Shown: one piece after another, positions 55,751 to 64,000 of the stretch
Layout: each line of letters opens with the position of its first letter
Position numbering within the stretch: position 1 is the stretch's first letter
Assembly (NCBI RefSeq): GCF_017875645.1
Contig: NZ_JAGGMR010000001.1
Span: 2,604,001 to 2,668,000, forward strand
Direction: 5' to 3'
From: Nocardia goodfellowii
Lineage (GTDB): Bacteria > Actinomycetota > Actinomycetes > Mycobacteriales > Mycobacteriaceae
DNA length: 64,000 nt
Program-made: the position numbers and the translations under genes
Notes under the pieces: generated by a model
Told to the model about the DNA's origin: nothing
Databases searched by the model: none
Seen by the model: the letters and a program-made list of their open reading frames with translations, nothing else

Positions 55751-57009
55751 AGCTCCACGAAACCGGGCAGCGTCTTGGCGGTGGTGCCGATGTCCTCGAT
55801 GTCGATGCCCGGCACCTTCAGGCCGAGGATCGCACCCGCGGTCGCCATCCGGTGGTCGGCGTAGGAATGCCAACGGCCGCCGTGCAATTCGGCCGGAACG
55901 ATCTCGAGCCCGTCCGCTGTCTCGGTGACCTTGCCACCGAGTCGATTGATCTCGGTGGACAGAGCCGCCAGCCGGTCGGTCTCGTGCCCGCGCAGATGCG
56001 CGATGCCGCGCAGTACGGACGGGGATTCGGCGAGCGCGGCGAGCGCGGCCACGGTGGGGGTGAGTTCGCCGACGTCGTGCAGGTCGATGTCGATGCCCGC
56101 GAGCCGGTCCGGCCCGCGCACGGTGAGGATGCCGTCGACGATGCCCACCTCCGCGCCCATGCGGACCAGGATCTCCCGGATGACGTCACCCGGCTGGGTG
56201 GTGATCCGCGGCCAGTGCGGGATGCTGACCTCGCCGCCGGTGATCGCCGCGGCCGCCAGGAAGGGGGTCGCGTTCGACAGGTCCGGTTCGACTTCCCAGT
56301 CGACCGCACGGATCGGGCCGGGGTGCACGGTCCAAGTTTGCGCCTGACGGCTGTCGGCCGGGGCTTGCACCGATACGTCGGCGCGCCGCAGCATCTCCAC
56401 CGTCATCTCGATATGCGGCATGGACGGCAGCGCCTTACCGTCGTGGTGCACGGTGAGACCCTCGTCGAACCGCGCACCCGAAAGCAGCAGGCCGGAGACG
56501 AACTGCGAGGAACCGGACGCGTCCATGGTGACGGTGCCGCCGCGCAGCGCGCCCTTGCCCCGCACGGTGAACGGCAGGGTATCGCCGTCGATGTCGGCGC
56601 CCAGACCACGCAGCGCGTCGAGGATGGTGCGCAGCGGGCGGGCCCGGGCCTGGGTGTCACCGTCGAAGGACACGGCTCCGGTGGCCAGCGTCGCGGCCGG
56701 CGGCAGGAAACGCATGACCGTGCCGGCCAGGCCGCAGTCGACGGAGCCGCCGCCCAGCGGCTCCGGGGTGACGGTCACGGTGTCACCGTCGCCCTCGATG
56801 CTCGTGCCCATGGCCCGCAGCGCCTCGATCATCAGATCGGTATCGCGACTGCGCAGCGCACCGGTGATCGTCGAGGGGCCGTCCGCCAGGGCCGCCAGGA
56901 TCAAAGCCCGGTTCGTGATCGATTTCGATCCGGGCAAAGTAACGGTGGCGTGGACGGGAACATCGACATGGGGCGCTTGCCAATAAGTCACAGGTCCATC
57001 TTCGCCCAT
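55711..57009 (-). CDS. aroA: 3-phosphoshikimate 1-carboxyvinyltransferase (EPSP synthase)
   Basis: A 432-residue shikimate pathway enzyme. Motifs are [38 protein letters not shown] (GNAGTxxR class, here GLAGT), [29 protein letters not shown] and the C-terminal [21 protein letters not shown] with a downstream P is found in actinobacterial forms; class I versus II cannot be settled from that alone. I chose the ATG at 57009; the GTG at 56991 is possible. It is upstream of rsgA on the minus strand, in the Rv3227-Rv3228 order. Confidence 0.95.
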   Translation of the reverse strand: MGEDGPVTYWQAPHVDVPVHATVTLPGSKSITNRALILAALADGPSTITGALRSRDTDLMIEALRAMGTSIEGDGDTVTVTPEPLGGGSVDCGLAGTVMRFLPPAATLATGAVSFDGDTQARARPLRTILDALRGLGADIDGDTLPFTVRGKGALRGGTVTMDASGSSQFVSGLLLSGARFDEGLTVHHDGKALPSMPHIEMTVEMLRRADVSVQAPADSRQAQTWTVHPGPIRAVDWEVEPDLSNATPFLAAAAITGGEVSIPHWPRITTQPGDVIREILVRMGAEVGIVDGILTVRGPDRLAGIDIDLHDVGELTPTVAALAALAESPSVLRGIAHLRGHETDRLAALSTEINRLGGKVTETADGLEIVPAELHGGRWHSYADHRMATAGAILGLKVPGIDIEDIGTTAKTLPGFVELWEQMLDPSGVSH

Positions 57010-57045
57010 CCCCCCGACAGACACGCGGGCGGTCGCGGAATAAGA

Positions 57046-57080
57046 CCAGCCGCACCGGCAAGGGGTTCCGGTGCGGCTGG
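57046..57080 (-). terminator. terminator after aldehyde dehydrogenase
   Basis: A perfect 13-bp stem, CCAGCCGCACCGG with CCGGTGCGGCTGG, and a 9-nt loop, 14 bp after the stop at 57095 on the minus strand and followed by TCTTATTCC. It isolates aroA from the gene upstream. Confidence 0.85.
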
Positions 57081-57094
57081 ACCGACCGTACTGC

Positions 57095-58594
57095 CTACTT
57101 GTGCCGTCCGTGCAGGAACGGCACCATCTTGCGGAGCAGGTTCATGGTGGACTCGCTGCGCGAGTAGGACAGCAGCGCCATACCCGGAATCGCGAAGCGC
57201 TGCATGGCGATCGAGTGCGGGCGCGCGAACTCGCGCAGGCCCGGCTCGCCGTGGATCCGGCCGATACCGGAATCGCCGACGCCGCCGAAGGGCAGACCGG
57301 GGATGGCGGCGAAGGCCAGCACCGAATTCACCGAGGTGGCGCCCACGCGCAGCCGGCGCGCGATTTCCAGGCCGCTCTTCTTCGAGTACACCGCCGAGGA
57401 CAGTCCGTACTTGGACTTGTTGGCCAGCTCCACGGCCTCGTCGATGCCGTCGACGGTCTTGATGGTGACGGTCGGGCCGAAGGTCTCCTCGGCCACGGCC
57501 TCGGAGTCCTCGTCCACGTCGACCAGCACGACCGGCTCGATGAACGGACCCTTGACCGATTCCGGGCCGCCGAGCACCGCGGTGCCGCCCTTCTTCAGCG
57601 CGTCCTCGATGTGCCGGCGCACGATATCGATCTGGCTCGGCATGGTCATCGGACCGTAGTGCGCCCCGGCGCCCGAGCCCGGCTTCACTTCGGTGAGGAT
57701 GCGCTTGACCTCGGCGACGAATTCCTCGCGCACCGAACGATCCACATAGACCCGCTCCACGCCGGCGCAGGTCTGCCCGCTGTTGGCGGTGGCGCCCCAG
57801 GCCACCGCGTCGGCGGCGGCCTTCACATCGGCGTCACCCGCGACGATCACCGCGTCCTTGCCGCCGCACTCGAGCAGCACCGGGGTCAGGGTTTCCGCGG
57901 CGGCGGCCATGATCCGCTTGCCGGTGGCGGTGGACCCGGTGAAGGCGATCTTGTCGACGCCGGACCGGACCAGCGCGGCGCCGGTCGCGCCGTAGCCGTT
58001 GACGGTCTCGAAGACGCCCTCGGGCAGTTCCGGATTCGCCTTCTTGAAGGCCTCGACCAGGAAGTTGCCGATACCGGTGGAGTACTCACTCGGCTTGAAC
58101 ACCACGGTGTTGCCCGCGGCGAGCGCGTAACCGATGGAACCGTTGGGGGTGTAGACCGGGTAGTTCCACGGCCCGATGACGCCGACCACCCCGAGCGGGC
58201 GGTACTCGAGCCGCGCGGAGAAATTCGACATCAGCGCGCCGGGGGAGACCCGCTTCGAGCCCAGCACCTTCTTGGCGTTCTTGGCGGCCCAGGCAATGTG
58301 CTCGAGCGCCAGCATCAGCTCCAGGAAGGCGTCATCGAGCGGCTTGCCGTTCTCCCGGTGGATCAGGGTGCAGAACGCCTCGGAGTCGGCGACGAGCTGG
58401 GATTCCCAGCGCTGCAGATACTTGCGGCGTTCGCCGTAGCTGAGCGCGCCCCAGGTGCCGGCGGCGGCGCGGGCCTTGGCGACGGCCGCGCGCACCGCCT
58501 CCTCGTCGTCGACGGTGTAGGTGGCGATGACTTCCCCGGTGGCCGGATCGACCGATGTCAGCAACGTTTCTGGGGTGGTCTCGGTGGTGGTCAC
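57095..58594 (-). CDS. aldehyde dehydrogenase family protein
   Basis: A 499-residue NAD(P)-dependent aldehyde dehydrogenase. Motifs are the cofactor site [43 protein letters not shown], the general-base Glu in [11 protein letters not shown], the nucleophile Cys in [15 protein letters not shown], and [11 protein letters not shown]. An unusual C-terminus, [24 protein letters not shown], is basic and amphipathic and may touch membranes. The substrate is uncertain; succinate semialdehyde is often assigned to similar genes, without proof here. It is divergent from the SRAP gene. Confidence 0.92.
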   Translation of the reverse strand: MTTTETTPETLLTSVDPATGEVIATYTVDDEEAVRAAVAKARAAAGTWGALSYGERRKYLQRWESQLVADSEAFCTLIHRENGKPLDDAFLELMLALEHIAWAAKNAKKVLGSKRVSPGALMSNFSARLEYRPLGVVGVIGPWNYPVYTPNGSIGYALAAGNTVVFKPSEYSTGIGNFLVEAFKKANPELPEGVFETVNGYGATGAALVRSGVDKIAFTGSTATGKRIMAAAAETLTPVLLECGGKDAVIVAGDADVKAAADAVAWGATANSGQTCAGVERVYVDRSVREEFVAEVKRILTEVKPGSGAGAHYGPMTMPSQIDIVRRHIEDALKKGGTAVLGGPESVKGPFIEPVVLVDVDEDSEAVAEETFGPTVTIKTVDGIDEAVELANKSKYGLSSAVYSKKSGLEIARRLRVGATSVNSVLAFAAIPGLPFGGVGDSGIGRIHGEPGLREFARPHSIAMQRFAIPGMALLSYSRSESTMNLLRKMVPFLHGRHK

Positions 58595-58766
58595 GGTGAA
58601 ACTCTCCTCTTACCTCTGCGGCGGCCCGGTCGGTGCGCGCACCGGCGTGGACGAGGTGTGATCCACCCCATCCGATGAGAGGATGTTATGCCAAAACTCT
58701 CACCAGGTCACCAGCTGACTTCGATCGGTCCCGGAAAGTGTCAGCGGATAGTGGGACCATCGAGAT

Positions 58767-59561
58767 ATGTGCGGACGATATGCGACCACCACGAACCCCG
58801 GCAAGCTCGCCGTGGAACTGGATGCTCTCGACGAGACAGGTAGCGAAAACGATTCGGGCGGAAACAATTTCACCAATTACAACGTCGCGCCGACCACCCA
58901 GGTCCTGACCGTAGTGGAGCGGCACGAACACGGCCACCCCGACGACGACCCGAAATTGCGGATCCGCCGCATGCGTTGGGGATTGGTCCCGGTGTGGACC
59001 AAGGCCGCCGAGCCGGGCGTGCCCGTCAAGGGAAAACCACTGTTCAACGCGCGGGCCGACAAGGCCGCGACCACGCCCTCGTTCCGCGACGCGGTGAAGT
59101 ATCGCCGCTGCCTGGTCCCGATGGACGGCTGGTACGAGTGGCTGGTCGAACCGGACACCGGCAAGAAGGGCAAGGTGGCGAAGCAGCCCTATTTCATGGC
59201 CAACGCCGACGGTTCCCGGCTCTATATGGCCGGGCTGTGGTCGGTGTGGCGGGATAAATCCCTGCCCGACAGCGATCCGCTGCTCTCCTGCACCATTCTC
59301 ACCACCGACGCGGTCGGCGATCTGACCCGCATCCACGACCGGATGCCGTTACCGATGCCGCGCGAACACTGGGATGCCTGGCTGGATCCGGATCACCCGG
59401 CCCCGGCCGACTTGCTGGCGACGCCCACCCCCGACGTGGTCGCCGGAATCGTGGCGCGGCCGGTCGCACAGCTGGTCAACAGCGTGCGCAACAACGGTCC
59501 GGAGTTGCTCGAGCCCCTGGACGACGCGACGAAAACGGCCGAACAGATCAGTTTGCTCTGA
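58767..59561 (+). CDS. SOS response-associated peptidase (SRAP/YedK-like)
   Basis: A 264-residue SRAP protein that covalently shields abasic sites in single-stranded DNA. The catalytic Cys2 follows the initiator Met (MCGRYATTT). It also has RWGLVPVW, the FNARADKAATTPSFR motif, CLVPMDGWYEW (Glu), and the His in TTDAVGDLTRIHDRMPLPM. The start at MCGRY is fixed by the need for Cys2. It corresponds to Rv3226c, divergent from the aldehyde dehydrogenase. Confidence 0.95.
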   Translation: MCGRYATTTNPGKLAVELDALDETGSENDSGGNNFTNYNVAPTTQVLTVVERHEHGHPDDDPKLRIRRMRWGLVPVWTKAAEPGVPVKGKPLFNARADKAATTPSFRDAVKYRRCLVPMDGWYEWLVEPDTGKKGKVAKQPYFMANADGSRLYMAGLWSVWRDKSLPDSDPLLSCTILTTDAVGDLTRIHDRMPLPMPREHWDAWLDPDHPAPADLLATPTPDVVAGIVARPVAQLVNSVRNNGPELLEPLDDATKTAEQISLL

Positions 59562-59585
59562 TCCGCTCGGCCGCGCGTCGGGTAG

Positions 59586-59879
59586 TCAGATCTTGCAGGG
59601 CACCGCTTCGGTGGCGAGACTCAAACCGCACTTGATGACGCCCGCGCCCAGGTCGATGGCCCGGGTGACGAGCCCGCCGCCAAGCTTCTCGGCCTTCTCC
59701 GCCTTCTGCTCGGCCTCGTTGGGAGCCTTCTTGCCGGGGGCGTCCTGCTGGCCCGGATTGACCTGAATGATCACCGGATCGGCGCTCGCCGGGATGGCGG
59801 CCATCGGGCCGAGAGCCAAAGCGGTCGCTCCCAGTGCCGCGACGAGCGAGCGGGAGACGAGATGGTGCTGAGACAACAT
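59586..59879 (-). CDS. small secreted protein, unrecognised
   Basis: A 97-residue protein. A clear Sec signal peptide, LVAALGATALALGPMAAIPASA, with cleavage after ASA near residue 34, is followed by a Lys/Glu-rich mature segment (GQQDAPGKKAPNEAEQKAEKAEKLGGG) and ending VIKCGLSLATEAVPCKI with two cysteines spaced as if for a disulfide. No family is recognised. It is convergent with the SRAP gene and has its own promoter space of about 140 bp. Confidence 0.72.
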   Translation of the reverse strand: MLSQHHLVSRSLVAALGATALALGPMAAIPASADPVIIQVNPGQQDAPGKKAPNEAEQKAEKAEKLGGGLVTRAIDLGAGVIKCGLSLATEAVPCKI

Positions 59880-60021
59880 TGAGCATCACATCCTCGGGTC
59901 GGACGAATCGGACCTAGCTGGAGCTCGATCGCGCCGCCCGGCTGACCGAGCGGTGCGCTGCCTCGATAATTAGCGCACAGATCGGCGACCAGCTGTTGGA
60001 TGCCACACAGTCTGTTTTCGC

Positions 60022-60513
60022 TCAGGCGGTGATGGGAGCGGTAACCGCCGCCGCGAGCCGCACCAGGTCCGCCGGTGCGAGGTCGATTTCCAGGCCGCGC
60101 CGCCCCGCGCTGCAGAGCATCCGGTCCCACCGCAGCGCCGACTCGTCCAGCACTGTCGGCAACCGCTTGCGCTGCCCGAGCGGCGAGATGCCGCCGAGCA
60201 CATAGCCGGTGGTCTTCTCGGCCTTGGTCTTGTCCGCCATGGTGGCCTTCGGCGCGCCCAGCGCGGCGGCCGCCGCCTTGAGCGACAAGGTGTCCGGCAC
60301 CGGCAGCACCGCGACCGCCAGTGTCCCGGTGGACAATTCGATCACCAATGTCTTGAAGATCTGTTCGGGCCGCACGCCGAGTTCCGCGCCGAGCGCGTCG
60401 ACGGCCTCGGTGCCGTAGGAATCCGAGCGCGGGTCGTGGGTATAGGCATGCACGCGATGCGCCACCCCGGCTTCGGTCAGGGTGCGGATCGCCGGTGTCG
60501 AGGCTCCAGCCAT
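60022..60513 (-). CDS. ybaK: Cys-tRNA(Pro) deacylase, YbaK/EbsC-type
   Basis: A 163-residue YbaK-domain protein that hydrolyses mischarged Cys-tRNA(Pro) or Ala-tRNA(Pro). The core is YGTEAVDALGAELGVRPEQIFKTLVIEL, PVPDTLSLKAAAAALGAPKATMADKTKAEKTTGYVLGGISPLGQRKRLPTVLDES, a clean match to the family including the catalytic Lys region. I chose the ATG at 60513 (MAGASTPAIRTL). The longer frame from 60696 is unsupported and would run through the sigH promoter. It is divergent from sigH. Confidence 0.92.
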   Translation of the reverse strand: MAGASTPAIRTLTEAGVAHRVHAYTHDPRSDSYGTEAVDALGAELGVRPEQIFKTLVIELSTGTLAVAVLPVPDTLSLKAAAAALGAPKATMADKTKAEKTTGYVLGGISPLGQRKRLPTVLDESALRWDRMLCSAGRRGLEIDLAPADLVRLAAAVTAPITA

Positions 60514-60571
60514 GGGTGTGACTGTATGGGGATAGCAGGAGACCGAGCCAGCGGGGCAGGTAACCGCGGCC

Positions 60572-60598
60572 GGGAACACCGGGGCGCCCGTGCCTGTT
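60572..60598 (+). promoter_or_regulatory. sigma-H-type promoter upstream of sigH
   Basis: GGGAACA (60572-60578), a 17-bp spacer, then GTT (60596-60598), matching the sigma-H/sigma-R pattern GGGAAYA-N16/17-GTT. It lies 43 bp before the upstream sigH start, and predicts autoregulation after thiol oxidation. Confidence 0.7.
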
Positions 60599-60640
60599 GC
60601 ATGCCATATCAGCCAGTTGTTGACGTGTAAGGAGAAGTCG

Positions 60641-61393
60641 GTGCCCGTACTGCTCGACGAACGTCCGGTATGGACCGGGGCCACTCCGGGAGACACGCAG
60701 TTCCCGATCGTTGTGCCGATGCCGGTAGATTTGGCAGGTACGGCTATCGAAGGGACAGGTGTGACGAGCGACGAAGACGTGGTGGACGACGGTCCGGCCG
60801 CCGCCGTCGACGAGGCGGAACTGGCACAGCGGTTCGAGCGTGACGCGCTGCCGATGCTGGACCAGCTCTACGGCGCCGCGCTGCGTATGACCAGGAACCC
60901 CGCCGACGCCGAGGACCTGGTGCAGGAGACCTACGTCAAGGCGTTCCAGGGCTTCAAGAGCTTCCGGGAGGGCACCAACCTGCGGGCTTGGCTGTACCGG
61001 ATCCTCACCAACACCTACATCAACTCCTATCGCAAGAAGCAGCGCCAGCCCGCGCAGTACCCGACCGAAGAGATCACCGACTGGCAGCTCGCGGCGACCG
61101 CCGAGCACACCTCGACGGGCCTGCGTTCGGCCGAGGTGGAGGCGCTGGACGCGTTGCCCGACGACGACATCAAGGCCGCGCTGCAGGAACTTCCCGAGGA
61201 GTTCCGGATGGCGGTCTACTACGCCGACGTCGAAGGCTTCCCCTACAAGGAAATCGCCGACATCATGGGCACCCCCATCGGTACCGTGATGTCCCGGCTG
61301 CACCGCGGCCGCAAGCAACTGAAGGGTCTGCTCGCCGACGTGGCGCGCGAGCGCGGGTTCAACCGCGGTGAACGGCAGGAGGTCAAGCAGTGA
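60641..61393 (+). CDS. sigH: ECF RNA polymerase sigma factor SigH/SigR
   Basis: A 250-residue group 4 sigma factor for oxidative/thiol stress. Sigma2 includes [75 protein letters not shown]; sigma4 includes [52 protein letters not shown] chose the GTG at 60641 with AAGGAG 6 nt upstream, which gives about 60 residues before the conserved part. A second GTG at 60761 with AAGGGA 5 nt upstream would give the usual 210-residue length. The stop overlaps the anti-sigma gene by 4 bp. Confidence 0.95.
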   Translation: MPVLLDERPVWTGATPGDTQFPIVVPMPVDLAGTAIEGTGVTSDEDVVDDGPAAAVDEAELAQRFERDALPMLDQLYGAALRMTRNPADAEDLVQETYVKAFQGFKSFREGTNLRAWLYRILTNTYINSYRKKQRQPAQYPTEEITDWQLAATAEHTSTGLRSAEVEALDALPDDDIKAALQELPEEFRMAVYYADVEGFPYKEIADIMGTPIGTVMSRLHRGRKQLKGLLADVARERGFNRGERQEVKQ

Positions 61394-61665
61394 GTGACGA
61401 CATGGAGCTCGACTGCCGTGCCGTTCTGGCCGATGTCTGGCTGATGCTCGACGGTGAGTGCGACGACGCCACCCGCGCTCGGTTGCAGCACCACATGGAC
61501 CACTGCTCGCCCTGCATCGAGGCCTACGGCATCGAGGAGAAGGTCAAGGGCCTGCTCAGTCGTAAGTGTGGCGGCGATCGCGCACCGGATTCGCTGCGCG
61601 ACCGGTTGAGCATCGAGATCCGCCGATCGATCACGATCACCGAGATCAAGACCGAAGAGGCCTGA
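61390..61665 (+). CDS. rshA: mycothiol-system anti-sigma factor (RshA/RsrA)
   Basis: A 91-residue zinc anti-sigma factor. The ZAS motif is HMDHCSPC (HxxxCxxC), with further cysteines at LDCRAV, GECDD and RKCGG for the redox switch. It holds sigma-H in reduced cells and releases it when a disulfide forms. GTG start overlapping the sigH stop (GTGA) couples their synthesis. The C-terminus is short, as in mycobacterial RshA. Confidence 0.93.
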   Translation: MSDDMELDCRAVLADVWLMLDGECDDATRARLQHHMDHCSPCIEAYGIEEKVKGLLSRKCGGDRAPDSLRDRLSIEIRRSITITEIKTEEA

Positions 61666-61694
61666 CCAGCCGTAAAACCCAGCCGTAAAACATT

Positions 61695-61732
61695 GAGCGG
61701 CCCGCGCTTCCCGGAGGAAGTGCGGGCCGCTC
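61695..61732 (+). terminator. terminator after sigH-rshA
   Basis: A 17-bp stem, GAGCGGCCCGCGCTTCC with GGAAGTGCGGGCCGCTC (one G-T wobble), with a 4-nt loop and GTGTTTT shortly after, 30 bp past the rshA stop. Confidence 0.85.
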
Positions 61733-61794
61733 GGTGTTTTCACACGTGCGCTACGGCTGACCGTTCGAGCGACCGGCGACGCGGTCGCTACGGG

Positions 61795-61869
61795 TCAGGC
61801 GTTGGGCCGCTTGCCGTGGTTGGCTGCGCTTCCCTTGCGGCTGCGCTTCTTACGTCCACGCTTACCCAT
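61795..61869 (-). CDS. 50S ribosomal protein bL37
   Basis: A 24-residue, highly basic frame starting MGKRGRKKRSRKGS and ending ANHGKRPNA. This matches the very short ribosomal protein bL37 seen in mycobacterial ribosome structures (which starts MAKRGRKKRDRK, from memory). The ATG has AAGGGAG 7 nt upstream. It lies between rshA and the biotin/lipoyl carrier on the opposite strand. It is below usual ORF-calling limits and is often left unannotated. Confidence 0.85.
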   Translation of the reverse strand: MGKRGRKKRSRKGSAANHGKRPNA

Positions 61870-61961
61870 GAGTAGGCTCCCTTCTGATTGAAGGCCATTC
61901 TTTCACGTGTGGTTGGCTGTACCTTCAGCGGATGCAGACCGAACCGAAAGATGGGGTATCC

Positions 61962-62177
61962 ATGGCCGAGGAAGTGCGCGCGGAGATGGTGTCGACTGTC
62001 CTGACCGTCGATGTGCGGGTCGGCGACAAGGTGCACGTCGATCAGGCGCTCATCCTGCTCGAGTCCATGAAGATGGAAATCCCGGTCCTGACCGAGGTCG
62101 AGGGCGAGGTCACCGAGGTCGCGGTGCAGCCCGGCCAGGTCCTGCAGGCAGGCGATCTCATCGCCGTGATCTCCTGA
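61962..62177 (+). CDS. biotin/lipoyl carrier domain protein (Rv3221c-like)
   Basis: A 71-residue stand-alone carrier domain. The modified Lys is in LLESMKMEIPV (biotinyl-type MKM), with two beta-hairpin halves, VLTVDVRVGDKVHVDQ and VTEVAVQPGQVLQAGDLIAVIS, related by the usual pseudo-twofold. I chose the ATG at 61962 (MAEEVRAEMV). It may serve a biotin-dependent carboxylase encoded elsewhere. It corresponds to the mycobacterial TB7.3 protein. The next gene starts 18 bp later, probably in one transcript. Confidence 0.92.
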   Translation: MAEEVRAEMVSTVLTVDVRVGDKVHVDQALILLESMKMEIPVLTEVEGEVTEVAVQPGQVLQAGDLIAVIS

Positions 62178-62194
62178 TCGAAACGTAGATCCCC

Positions 62195-63709
62195 GTGTCG
62201 ACCCTCAGCGAGCTACTTGCCGAACACACCGATCTTCCCGGTCAAGCGGTGGATCATCTGCAACGGGTGGTGGGGGACTGGCAGTTGCTCGCCGATCTGT
62301 CCTTCGCCGACCTGCTGCTGTGGGTCGGGGCCGGGCCGGTCAACGACGGCGCCGATGTGGTGTGCGTCGCGCAGTGCCGCCCGACCACCGCGGCGACCGT
62401 GCATCTCGAGGACAGGGTCGGCACCACCGCCACTCCCGACGACTATCCCCAGGTCTTCGACGCGCTGATGAGCGGCAAGGTCGTGCGCGCGGACCGGGAC
62501 GGCGAGGCGGCGGGCGTCTATCACCCGCATCCGGTGCACGCCGTCCGCGAGGCCATCCCGGTGCGCTGTGGCGACGACGTGATCGCGGTGCTCTCCCGGG
62601 ACACCGACATGCAGCGCTCCCGGGTCCGCAGCACCCTGGAGATGGCCTATGTGGCCTGCGCCGACGACCTGTGCCAGATGATTGCCGACGGCTCCTTTCC
62701 GACCACCGAGGATCGTGCGGCCACCCATTCCAGTCCGCGCGCCGGTGACGGTTTCATCCGCCTGGACACCGAGGGCACCGTGGTCTACGCCAGCCCGAAC
62801 GCGCTGTCGGCTTACCACCGGATGGGTCTGCAGAGCGATCTGGCCGGCCAGGATCTCGCGGTCACCACGCGCTCGCTGATCACCGATCCGTTCGACGCCC
62901 AAGAGGTGGTCGGTGATATCCAGGCGGCGCTGGCCGGGCGCACCGGTCGCCGGATGGAGGTCGAGGCGCGCGGCGCCACCGTGCTGCTGCGCACCCTGGT
63001 ATTGCGCCCGCACGGCGAATTGGCCGGTGCCGCGGTACTTGTCCGTGATGTCACGGAGGTGAAGCGCCGCGACCGCGCGCTGCTGTCCAAGGACGCGACC
63101 ATCCGAGAGATCCATCACCGGGTGAAGAACAACCTGCAGACGGTGGCCGCGCTGCTGCGCCTGCAGGCCCGCCGCACCGAGAACGAGGAGGCGCAGGTCG
63201 CGCTCACCGAATCGGTGCGCCGGGTGACTTCCATTGCCTCCGTGCACGAAATGCTGTCCATGTCGGTGGACGAAGAGGTCGATCTCGACGAGGTCGTAGA
63301 CCGGCTGTTGCCGATCATGGCCGATGTCGCCACCGTGCACACCACCCGGATCAAGGTGCGCCGCGCGGGCTCGCTGGGCGTCTTCTCCGCCGAACGCGCG
63401 ACGCCGCTGGTGATGGTGCTCACGGAGCTGGTGCAGAACGCGATCGAGCACGCCTTCGATTCGGGCGAAAACGGCACGGTGACAATCCGTTCCGAGCGCT
63501 CGGCGCGCTGGCTGGATGTGATCATCAGCGATGACGGCCGGGGTCTGCCCGCCGGTTTCAGCCTGGAATCCTCCGACCGGCTCGGCTTGCAGATCGTGCG
63601 CACGCTGGTCACGGCGGAACTGGGCGGCTCCATCGGCCTGCACCCCGGCGCCGATGTCGGCACCGATGCCGTGCTACGAGTTCCGTTGGGGCGCAGGACC
63701 GGTCGCTGA
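62195..63709 (+). CDS. pdtaS: cytoplasmic sensor histidine kinase, PdtaS-like
   Basis: A 504-residue soluble kinase. An N-terminal GAF-like domain (about 1-170), a PAS domain (about 180-290, with FIRLDTEGTVVYASPNALSAYHRMG), and a HisKA_2 box, REIHHRVKNNLQTVAALLRLQARR, with the phosphorylated His, precede HATPase (LVQNAIEHAF, DDGRGLPAGF, LGLQIVRTLV). In mycobacteria it phosphorylates the antiterminator-type regulator PdtaR. No membrane segment. GTG start. Corresponds to Rv3220c. Confidence 0.93.
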   Translation: MSTLSELLAEHTDLPGQAVDHLQRVVGDWQLLADLSFADLLLWVGAGPVNDGADVVCVAQCRPTTAATVHLEDRVGTTATPDDYPQVFDALMSGKVVRADRDGEAAGVYHPHPVHAVREAIPVRCGDDVIAVLSRDTDMQRSRVRSTLEMAYVACADDLCQMIADGSFPTTEDRAATHSSPRAGDGFIRLDTEGTVVYASPNALSAYHRMGLQSDLAGQDLAVTTRSLITDPFDAQEVVGDIQAALAGRTGRRMEVEARGATVLLRTLVLRPHGELAGAAVLVRDVTEVKRRDRALLSKDATIREIHHRVKNNLQTVAALLRLQARRTENEEAQVALTESVRRVTSIASVHEMLSMSVDEEVDLDEVVDRLLPIMADVATVHTTRIKVRRAGSLGVFSAERATPLVMVLTELVQNAIEHAFDSGENGTVTIRSERSARWLDVIISDDGRGLPAGFSLESSDRLGLQIVRTLVTAELGGSIGLHPGADVGTDAVLRVPLGRRTGR

Positions 63710-63752
63710 CCAGCGCGGTCGCGGTGTTCGAATTCGTTGGTGGCGCAAATAA

Positions 63753-63777
63753 GCCCGGCACCTCTGAGGTGCCGGGC
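63753..63777. terminator. hairpin between pdtaS and whiB1
   Basis: A perfect 11-bp stem, GCCCGGCACCT with AGGTGCCGGGC, with a CTG loop, between convergent stops at 63709 and 63836. No T-run follows. Confidence 0.7.
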
Positions 63778-63835
63778 CGAATGCGTTCCCGGGCCGGGGG
63801 CTGATGGCCCGGTCAACGCCGTGTCGTCGTACTCT

Positions 63836-64000
63836 CTAGACGACGGTGCGGGTCCGGGTGCGTGCGTTACGACGCTTGAGCGCCCGGCGCTCATCCTCAC
63901 TCATACCACCCCACACGCCGGCATCCTGACCGGACTTCAGGGCCCAGGACAGGCAGTCGGCAGTGACGGGGCAGCGAGCGCAGACCAGCTTGGCATCGGC
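63836..64000 (-). CDS. whiB1: WhiB1-type iron-sulfur regulator (partial, C-terminus)
   Basis: 54 C-terminal residues; the N-terminus lies beyond the right edge. Three of the four cluster cysteines are visible in LVCARCPVTADCLSW (CxxC-x5-C), followed by the GVWGG turn and the basic tail RRALKRRNARTRTRTVV typical of WhiB1. WhiB1 is an essential, NO-sensitive [4Fe-4S] protein that binds the primary sigma factor. It is adjacent to pdtaS as in Rv3219-Rv3220c. Confidence 0.93.
   Translation of the reverse strand, partial: ADAKLVCARCPVTADCLSWALKSGQDAGVWGGMSEDERRALKRRNARTRTRTVV

Overview
The window is high-GC actinobacterial chromosome, and the gene content points to a mycolic-acid-containing member of the Mycobacteriales. 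Nocardia is the best guess; the species cannot be set from the sequence alone. Evidence: MtrA-MtrB-LpqB, RmlD-WbbL and ManA/ManB cell-wall sugar genes, WhiB1 and WhiB2, FbiA/FbiB for coenzyme F420, a SigH/RshA pair, SecA1 without a SEC-C zinc tail, DesA3-type desaturases, a WS/DGAT protein and a 24-residue bL37 gene. From about 7.3 kb to the right edge the order follows the Mycobacterium tuberculosis Rv3268-to-Rv3219 block as I remember it. Departures from that block mark accessory insertions. No tRNA, rRNA, IS element or CRISPR array was seen.

Layout. 0-7.2 kb: partial clpP, YchJ-like protein, two paralogous P450s in opposite orientation flanking a carboxylesterase, FmdB zinc ribbon, imine reductase-like enzyme with a divergent MerR regulator, and a SelW/Rdx-like protein. 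7.2-12.7 kb: TIGR03089-like and LCP genes divergent from rmlD-wbbL-manB (cell-envelope sugar transfer). 12.7-16.6 kb: citrate/C4-dicarboxylate-type two-component system divergent from a DctA-like symporter. 16.7-21.3 kb: Uma2-like, DUF4287, DUF4267/TetR pair with two clear operators, a PYROXD2/CrtI-like flavoprotein and a CDF transporter. 21.3-26.9 kb: manA, SIS protein, phosphomannomutase, DUF3499, zincin-like protein and whiB2. 27.2-30.1 kb: fbiA-fbiB-NUDIX with overlapping ends. 30.5-33.2 kb: alkB without neighbouring rubredoxins, then sahH. 33.3-33.8 kb: two small unrecognised genes, one too short for standard ORF calling. 33.9-40.7 kb: tmk, mtrA-mtrB-lpqB, comF, hpf.

40.7-44.2 kb: an insertion between hpf and secA1 holding an ImmA/IrrE protease, an EspR-like regulator and an XRE regulator in one operon, then a structured leader and a FadI-like thiolase. 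44.2-53.6 kb: secA1, WS/DGAT-like gene, Rv3231c-like gene, ferredoxin-type reductase and two DesA3-type desaturases, with a repeated TACG-N4-CGTA motif. 53.6-59.9 kb: bluB, NTF2-like, rsgA-aroA, aldehyde dehydrogenase, SRAP peptidase and a small secreted protein. 60-64 kb: ybaK, sigH-rshA, bL37, biotin/lipoyl carrier, PdtaS-like kinase and the C-terminus of whiB1.

Main points for a second look: the ImmA/EspR-like/XRE operon with direct-repeat operators; a sigH gene with a sigma-H-type promoter and two good starts, resembling the two-isoform arrangement of Streptomyces sigR; a diverged duplicate of the phosphomannomutase 3' end; a desaturase regulon with shared operators and a probable leaderless start; and two very short genes, bL37 and a 38-residue membrane protein.
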